This document shows, piece by piece, positions 5,375 to 10,032 of a DNA stretch of 10,032 bases; position 1 is the first letter of the stretch; each line of letters opens with the position of its first letter. Below the pieces are notes generated by a model. It had not been told where the DNA came from and did no database searches. It saw nothing but the letters and a program-made list of their open reading frames with translations. Source of the DNA: Paraclostridium ghonii (GTDB lineage: Bacteria > Bacillota > Clostridia > Peptostreptococcales > Peptostreptococcaceae). The stretch lies in the NCBI RefSeq assembly GCF_023653455.1, contig NZ_JAKEDR010000125.1, forward strand, positions 1 to 10,032. The letters are read 5' to 3'. Both the position numbers and the translations under genes were made by a program.

Positions 5375-6796
5375 CTATACAGACTCTAGTAATGTATTTT
5401 TTAATGTAAATGTAATACATGTTCCTTCACCTTTTTTACTTTGTATTTTCATTTCTCCATCATGTAATTTTACTATTTCATTGCTTATAGCAAGTCCTAA
5501 ACCGCTTCCTGCTTTATTGTAATTTTCTTGGAAAAATTTATCCAATACTTTTTCTAAATTGTGTTCTTCTATTCCTTCTCCATTATCAAGAACTCTAATT
5601 GTTGTATATTCTTCCTCTTGATGAACAACAACTTTTACATATCCATTCTCTTCTGTAAATTTTAAAGCGTTTTGAACTAAATTTATAAGAACCTGTCTTA
5701 ATCTATTCTTATCTCCTTGTATTGGATGTATATTGCCTTCTTCAGCTTCATATGTTAAGGAAATATTTTTTTCCTGTGCTTTAACGCTTAACTGATTAAC
5801 TACTCCAGTTGATAATTGTTGAATATCAACCATATCTATTTGAAGTTTGATTCTATCAGATGATAATCTTGAAAAATCTAGTAACTCTTCTACAAGTTTT
5901 ATAAGTCTTTCAGTTTCATCCTGAATTATACCTAGTCCTAAATCTAGTTCCTCTTTACCAATTCCTTCATAACCTAAAGTTTCACTCCAACCTTTTATTG
6001 ACGTTAAAGGTGTTCTTAGTTCATGTGAAATCGAAGATATAAATTCTTCTTTTAATTTTTCACTTTTATCTATTTCTTTTGCCATATGCTCAAAAGTTTC
6101 TGCAAGCTCCCCAATTTCATCATCAACTATAGCTCTAGGTTTTAGTTTTATATTGTAATTTCCGTGAGCTAACTCATTTGCAAATTTTTTAAGTTCACTT
6201 AATGGGTCAATTAATGTATATGCAAATTTTAAGCTTATAGATATAGCTATTAATAGAATAAATACACCTGCAAGTATAAGACCTAAAACTATTTTGAATA
6301 TAGTCTTATCTATGCCGTATAAAGACACTGTATATCTTGCTACTCCTTCAATTTGATTATTAGATTTTAAAGGAACTGATATACTCATAACATGTTCTCC
6401 AGTTTCTTTTATTCTATATGTACTGGTTATCGTGTTACCTTTAAGAGCTTCTTTTACATCTTCATAATGTGCTTTTTCATTACCTTTAAATCCATATTGA
6501 TCAATTATTATATTCTTATCTTTATCTATTATCTCCAATGCCATTCTTGAATCACTATCTATATCTTTTTTAACATACAAATTATTAACTTTTTGTTCAA
6601 AAGATTTGTCTCCCATATAACCACTATATATTTTATCCGTACTTTCGGCTTGATGTATAAGGGTTCTTTTTATGGAGTCATAGTAATAATTTTTAGCGTA
6701 GAATATAAATAATCCTTCAAATAGCGTTACAGTTATAATAATTATTATGAAATAGTTTTTTATTATTTTTTTTCTAAGTCCTTCAAAGTGTATCAC
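5375..6796 (-). CDS. HAMP sensor histidine kinase
   Basis: I choose GTG at 6796 as the start. It overlaps the regulator's TAG by one base (TAGTG) and follows AAGGAAG by 7 bp. An earlier in-frame ATG at 6835 would add 13 residues inside the regulator gene. The resulting 473-residue protein has TM1 (about 15-34), an extracytoplasmic sensor region of about 130 residues that looks Cache/PAS-like, TM2 (about 167-189), HAMP (190-242), a HisKA domain with phospho-His258 in ISHELRTPLTS, and an ATPase domain. The ATPase domain has the N-box NLVQNALKF (Asn376), DNGEGI and GSGLGLAI. It autophosphorylates and passes phosphate to the adjacent regulator. The layout resembles ResE/PhoR/WalK-type kinases without a cytoplasmic PAS domain. 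The signal is unknown; the upstream lipoprotein is a candidate partner. Confidence 0.95.
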   Translation of the reverse strand: MIHFEGLRKKIIKNYFIIIIITVTLFEGLFIFYAKNYYYDSIKRTLIHQAESTDKIYSGYMGDKSFEQKVNNLYVKKDIDSDSRMALEIIDKDKNIIIDQYGFKGNEKAHYEDVKEALKGNTITSTYRIKETGEHVMSISVPLKSNNQIEGVARYTVSLYGIDKTIFKIVLGLILAGVFILLIAISISLKFAYTLIDPLSELKKFANELAHGNYNIKLKPRAIVDDEIGELAETFEHMAKEIDKSEKLKEEFISSISHELRTPLTSIKGWSETLGYEGIGKEELDLGLGIIQDETERLIKLVEELLDFSRLSSDRIKLQIDMVDIQQLSTGVVNQLSVKAQEKNISLTYEAEEGNIHPIQGDKNRLRQVLINLVQNALKFTEENGYVKVVVHQEEEYTTIRVLDNGEGIEEHNLEKVLDKFFQENYNKAGSGLGLAISNEIVKLHDGEMKIQSKKGEGTCITFTLKNTLLESV

Positions 6797-7497
6797 TATT
6801 GTTCTTCCTTTCTCCAACAGTAACCATAGCCCCAAACCGTTTGTATAAACTTAGGTTTCGATGGGTCATCTTCTATTTTATTTCTTATTCTTCTTATATT
6901 TACATCAACTATCTTGAAATCATATAGATAATTAGTTCCCCATACTTCATCTAATATTTGATCTCTACTTAAAGATTGTTTTTCATTTGTTATTAAAAAC
7001 TTAACTATAGAAAACTCTGTTGGAGTTAATTCTATTTCTGAATTATTTTTAATTAATTTTCTTTTTTCTAAATCCAATACGAAAGGTCCACTTTCTATTC
7101 TGCTTTTATTTTTTGAATTTGCTTCTCTATTAATTCGTCTTGAAAGAGCACTTACTCTCATAAGTAATTCTTTTATACTAAATGGTTTTACCATATAGTC
7201 ATCTGCTCCAGATATGAAACCTTCTATCTTATCTTCCTCTTGAGATTTAGCTGTAAGCATTATAATTCCAACTGAGTCAAAATTATTTCTTATGTGCTTA
7301 CAAACTTCTATTCCACTGATGTCAGGCAACATAACATCTAATAGAGCTATAGATATATTTTTTTCATTTGATATTTTATCTATTGCTTCTTGCCCAGTTC
7401 CTGCTTCTATAACATCATACCCTTCTCTTTTTAAATTTATGCTTACAAAACTTCTTATCCCTATTTCATCTTCTAAAATCAAGATTTTTTCATTCAT
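6796..7497 (-). CDS. OmpR/PhoB-family response regulator
   Basis: This 233-residue DNA-binding regulator has an intact receiver domain with acidic pocket Asp10-Glu11, phospho-acceptor Asp54 in LLDVMLPD, Thr82 in MLTAKS and Lys104 in VKPF. A C-terminal winged helix (about 135-230) has the LTPTEFSIVKFL, DVNIRRIRNKIE and VWGYGYCW segments. The ATG at 7497 follows GGGAGGT. It is 19 bp downstream of the lipoprotein gene and overlaps the kinase start by one base, so the pair is translationally coupled. Targets are not evident; no direct-repeat box of the PhoB type stands out in the window. Confidence 0.97.
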   Translation of the reverse strand: MNEKILILEDEIGIRSFVSINLKREGYDVIEAGTGQEAIDKISNEKNISIALLDVMLPDISGIEVCKHIRNNFDSVGIIMLTAKSQEEDKIEGFISGADDYMVKPFSIKELLMRVSALSRRINREANSKNKSRIESGPFVLDLEKRKLIKNNSEIELTPTEFSIVKFLITNEKQSLSRDQILDEVWGTNYLYDFKIVDVNIRRIRNKIEDDPSKPKFIQTVWGYGYCWRKEEQ

Positions 7498-7516
7498 AGT
7501 ACTACCTCCCTCTAAC

Positions 7517-8872
7517 CTAATAAATTGGTGAAAAGCATTCTTTTATTGTTTCATTTGTTATATTTAATTTTTTTAATATATCTTGTCTATTTACAATCAA
7601 TGTATATGTTTCTTTCTCATTTTCTAGTATCATATATCCTGCGTTTTTGTTATTTGGATTAACACGTTTACTTTCGTCAATATTGGTCTTAGTTGACTTA
7701 CTAATAGTAAATAAATTTATACGTTCTGAATTTTGAGCATCATAATACATAAAATCAAATTTATTTTGCTCTTCTTCAATATATATTTTATTAGCTAAAT
7801 TATTAGGTATAAGAAATTTAAAGTTATTTTCATAATTATAATAAATCTGACTTACAAACACTAAGTTTGATTGTTCATTTTCTTTTCCATTCCAACTATA
7901 CCAACTAACATTAGCAGATGTTTTTTTATTGTTTACCCCAGCATTATCGTTGATTATTGGTATTTCAACTACTCCATCATTATTCATGTCTTCTGGAGGC
8001 ATATAATACTTATTTTTTATTTTTATATCATTCTCATTAAATGCTTTTAATAATTTATGTTCACCTAGATAAAGAATTTGAGTAACATAGGAGTCACTTC
8101 CTGTAAAAGGTTTATATCCTACAATAATGCCTTTTTTATCTTTTCTAACTTTTTTTATGTTTATATATACATTATCTAAACTATTAACATCATTTATTAC
8201 TGTGTAATCTTTAAGCCTTATATATTTATCAAAATATGTTAAACTAACTATCATTTTATGTGTTTCTGGATTTAAGCTGTATATAATAATATCTTGTATT
8301 CCATCATCATCAAGATTACCTATATATACTTTTATAGCTGTATATCCATCTGAATCTTTTATCCAACTTTGATCAAGTCTATAAAGTCTAGTTACTTTAT
8401 CATTTTTAAATTGACATATATCTAAATTCATCTTATTCCCATTTTTAGTTAATAGTATTATTTCTTTATTTCCATCATTGTCTAAATCATAAAAATTTGC
8501 ATACTCAATACTTTCCCCTTTAATTAAATATTCATCTATAACTGAATACACACTATCTTTACCATAATTCATAATAGAAAATCCAACATTACTATTGTTT
8601 TCATTTATATCTTCTTTCTTTTGAAATACAATTAACTCCTTTGTTCCATTTTTGTCTAAATCAACTTCATTTATAACTGATACGTCTGAAGAGTTTTTAG
8701 GCAACAAAGGTTTTGATCCTTTTAAAGAATGCTCTATATTATCTTTTAACTTTTGCTTTTGCTCATTATATATCGGCTTCTCTATTAATTGTTCAGGGGA
8801 TTCCGTGCTTGTACATCCTACATTAAAAAATCCTGCAAGTAAAACCAATACAATTAATTTAAATAGCTTCAT
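7517..8872 (-). CDS. Lipoprotein with FG-GAP/VCBS-like Asp-rich repeats
   Basis: This 451-residue predicted lipoprotein has a basic N-terminus, a hydrophobic stretch (6-15) and a somewhat atypical lipobox FNVGC, with lipidated Cys20 followed by a Thr/Ser-rich linker. Four EF-hand-like loops of the FG-GAP/VCBS type lie at 71-79 (DLDKNGTKE), 129-137 (DLDNDGNKE), 186-194 (NLDDDGIQD) and 295-303 (DMNNDGVVE). Each is followed by a hydrophobic strand, which suggests a partial beta-propeller that may bind calcium. The C-terminal 150 residues have no recognisable motif. The ATG at 8872 directly follows the HD gene stop, with AGAGGAA inside that gene. Its position before the regulator and kinase suggests an extracytoplasmic accessory sensor, which is inferred. 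Confidence 0.85.
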   Translation of the reverse strand: MKLFKLIVLVLLAGFFNVGCTSTESPEQLIEKPIYNEQKQKLKDNIEHSLKGSKPLLPKNSSDVSVINEVDLDKNGTKELIVFQKKEDINENNSNVGFSIMNYGKDSVYSVIDEYLIKGESIEYANFYDLDNDGNKEIILLTKNGNKMNLDICQFKNDKVTRLYRLDQSWIKDSDGYTAIKVYIGNLDDDGIQDIIIYSLNPETHKMIVSLTYFDKYIRLKDYTVINDVNSLDNVYINIKKVRKDKKGIIVGYKPFTGSDSYVTQILYLGEHKLLKAFNENDIKIKNKYYMPPEDMNNDGVVEIPIINDNAGVNNKKTSANVSWYSWNGKENEQSNLVFVSQIYYNYENNFKFLIPNNLANKIYIEEEQNKFDFMYYDAQNSERINLFTISKSTKTNIDESKRVNPNNKNAGYMILENEKETYTLIVNRQDILKKLNITNETIKECFSPIY

Positions 8873-9499
8873 TTATTTTTCCTCTCTAGTTTTTAAATAA
8901 GCTTTGAATTTTTCTAAATTCTCTAGCTCTTTTCCCTTAATTTCACTAGTAATATTACCTCTACCTAATCTATCTGCCATAGATATTAGCGCAACCTCAT
9001 TATAGTCAACTTCATTTAACATGTCTTTGTAGCTGAAAAATGGTAAATTCTTGTCAAAGAATAATGGTTGCATATGATATCTAACTAATTTAGAAACTTT
9101 GTATTTTAAATCCTTATCATCTGTAAGTTTGTCCAAAATTTGCTTAGAAATTTTTTCTCCTTCAATATCATGATTATAAGAAGTTATTCTACCTTTTCTA
9201 ACTTTAGTAGTTGTAAGTTTTCCAATGTCGTGAAGTAATGCCGCCCACATAAAAGCCAATCGATCATTGGAAAGTTTCTTTATTTTAGCTGCATTATCTA
9301 AAACTAACATTACATGATTTAAAACATTTCCTTCTGGGTGATATTTAGGGTTTTGTTCTATTTTTTCAAGCTTTAAAAGTTTTTCTTTAAGTTCAAAATC
9401 ATAACTACTATTTAAAAGTTTTTCTCTTATATACACAGAAGGTCTTTCATCTTGTATTAAATGATTGCTAATTTCTTTAAAAGTTAATTCTTGACTCAT
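8873..9499 (-). CDS. HD-domain phosphohydrolase related to the tRNA-nucleotidyltransferase HD domain
   Basis: This 208-residue cytoplasmic protein carries an HD metal-dependent phosphohydrolase domain. The ligands are His62 in GNVLNHVMLVLD, His90-Asp91 in ALLHDIGK, His110 in NHD and Asp176 in SMADRLGR. The HPEGNVLNH segment resembles the HD domain attached to CCA-adding enzymes, but no nucleotidyltransferase domain is present. A role on a nucleotide or tRNA 2'-phosphate is possible but unproven. It is the first gene of the HD-lipoprotein-regulator-kinase-truA operon. The ATG at 9499 has no visible ribosome binding site and an in-frame TAG lies two codons upstream, so no earlier start exists. 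Confidence 0.85.
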   Translation of the reverse strand: MSQELTFKEISNHLIQDERPSVYIREKLLNSSYDFELKEKLLKLEKIEQNPKYHPEGNVLNHVMLVLDNAAKIKKLSNDRLAFMWAALLHDIGKLTTTKVRKGRITSYNHDIEGEKISKQILDKLTDDKDLKYKVSKLVRYHMQPLFFDKNLPFFSYKDMLNEVDYNEVALISMADRLGRGNITSEIKGKELENLEKFKAYLKTREEK

Positions 9500-9506
9500 A
9501 GTCTAC

Positions 9507-9535
9507 ACATACTTAAGTTAATTTAAAATTTTCAA
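9507..9535 (-). promoter_or_regulatory. Weak candidate promoter of the HD-truA operon
   Basis: On the minus strand TTGAAA (9530-9535), a 17-bp spacer and GTATGT (9507-9512) resemble a sigma-A promoter with a poor -10 box. The start point would fall at or within a few bases of the ATG at 9499. The -35 overlaps the upstream terminator stem. Confidence 0.25.
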
Positions 9536-9572
9536 AACAAGAGCTTAAATTTAAATAAGCCCTTGTTTTGAA
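9531..9572 (-). terminator. Terminator after the lysine-rich hypothetical gene
   Basis: Arms 9531-9541 and 9562-9572 (TTCAAAACAAG/CTTGTTTTGAA), plus an inner GCTTA/TAAGC pair across one A-C mismatch, form a 17-position hairpin with an 8-base loop. It lies 4 bp beyond the stop of the gene at 9577-9975. The minus-strand tail is only moderately T-rich (TTTTAAATT). Confidence 0.75.
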
Positions 9573-9576
9573 GTTT

Positions 9577-9975
9577 TTACTCTTGTGAATTATTCACTTC
9601 TTCTACAACTGTACATTCGCCTTCTTTAATTTTTTCAGACTCTTTAGTTTTTGTTGATTCTTCATTTTTTATAACTTTATTATTTCTAGACTTGTTGTTA
9701 GGTGAATTAACTTTATTATTTTTTGGAAATAAATTTAAATTTAATTTAATTCCATTTTTTTTATGGCTAGTGTTTGAGTTAGTTTTAATTCCATATTTTG
9801 ATTTTTCTCTATCTGGAACTAAATCATTTAATACTATTTCAGCCTCTTTGTCTTCCTTATCCATAATATCATTTAATACTACTTCTTCTTTAGATACTTC
9901 TTTTACTTTACTTTTATTTTTATTAGTTTTTTTCCTAGGTTGAACTTTATTACTTTTTTTAGCTGATAATCTCAT
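9577..9975 (-). CDS. Lysine-rich low-complexity hypothetical protein
   Basis: I do not recognise this 132-residue protein. It is extremely hydrophilic: the first 30 residues are strongly basic (Lys/Arg/Asn/Ser) and the C-terminal 30 are acidic and rich in Glu/Lys/Thr. There is no signal peptide, membrane segment or Cys cluster (a single Cys near the C-terminus). A duplicated motif stands out, VVLNDIMDKED (about 32-42) and IVLNDLVPDRE (about 47-57), 45 bp apart in DNA with near-identical TCATTTAATACTA cores. The ATG at 9975 follows AAGGGGGG by 6 bp, and a terminator follows the stop, so it is a real single-gene unit. It is probably intrinsically disordered and may bind nucleic acid or ribosomes; this is inferred from charge only. 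Confidence 0.75.
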   Translation of the reverse strand: MRLSAKKSNKVQPRKKTNKNKSKVKEVSKEEVVLNDIMDKEDKEAEIVLNDLVPDREKSKYGIKTNSNTSHKKNGIKLNLNLFPKNNKVNSPNNKSRNNKVIKNEESTKTKESEKIKEGECTVVEEVNNSQE

Positions 9976-10032
9976 CTATATCCCCCCTTAAATTTATCAC
10001 TATAATATATTTATATTTAAGAGGGCTTGTAC

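Noticed and set aside
6797..6835. Upstream ATG start for the sensor kinase
   Set aside because: It would overlap the regulator by 40 bp and add a non-conserved stretch. GTG at 6796 has a better-placed ribosome binding site and the common stop-start overlap.

Overview
The window is very AT-rich, with strong GGAGG-type ribosome binding sites, A/T-ending codons and tightly packed operons. Together with lactose/cellobiose-family PTS parts and a cysteine-rich, collagen-like protein without a signal peptide (spore-surface style), this points to a low-GC, spore-forming Clostridia member. Peptostreptococcaceae-like is my best guess, but I cannot name the species. No rRNA, tRNA, CRISPR array, riboswitch or insertion sequence is visible.

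Left part (1-1015, minus strand): the N-terminal 246 codons of a PepV-type M20 dipeptidase homologue run off the left edge. Its reading frame is open, but the segment carrying the metal-bridging Asp is deleted and a second metal ligand is substituted. A very small ORF of uncertain status and a bidirectional hairpin terminator separate it from the next unit.

Sugar part (1016-4207): two minus-strand units, IIA-IIB (1707 to 1016) and ChbG/YdjC deacetylase-IIA (about 4126 to 3051), encode soluble parts of a lactose/cellobiose/chitobiose-type PTS. No membrane IIC is present. Both units have a similar pseudo-palindromic A/T-AACGTT-A/T box at the predicted transcription start, so they are probably co-regulated, by CcpA or a LacI-family repressor. 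Between them, on the opposite strand, lies the most unusual gene (2061-3005). It encodes a 314-residue protein made of a repeated Cys pattern, a small globular domain and 35 uninterrupted Gly-X-Y triplets, ending in a short basic tail. It converges on the second IIA gene through a shared 18-bp-stem terminator.

Right part (4276-9975, minus strand): a small GIY-YIG protein lies behind a terminator at the end of a five-gene operon. In transcription order the operon is HD-domain phosphohydrolase, FG-GAP-like lipoprotein, OmpR-type response regulator, HAMP sensor kinase and truA. The genes are spaced by 0-19 bp or overlap by one base, suggesting one transcript that couples an envelope-sensing module to a tRNA pseudouridine synthase. 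Upstream is a terminator and then a lysine-rich, low-complexity hypothetical protein (9577-9975).
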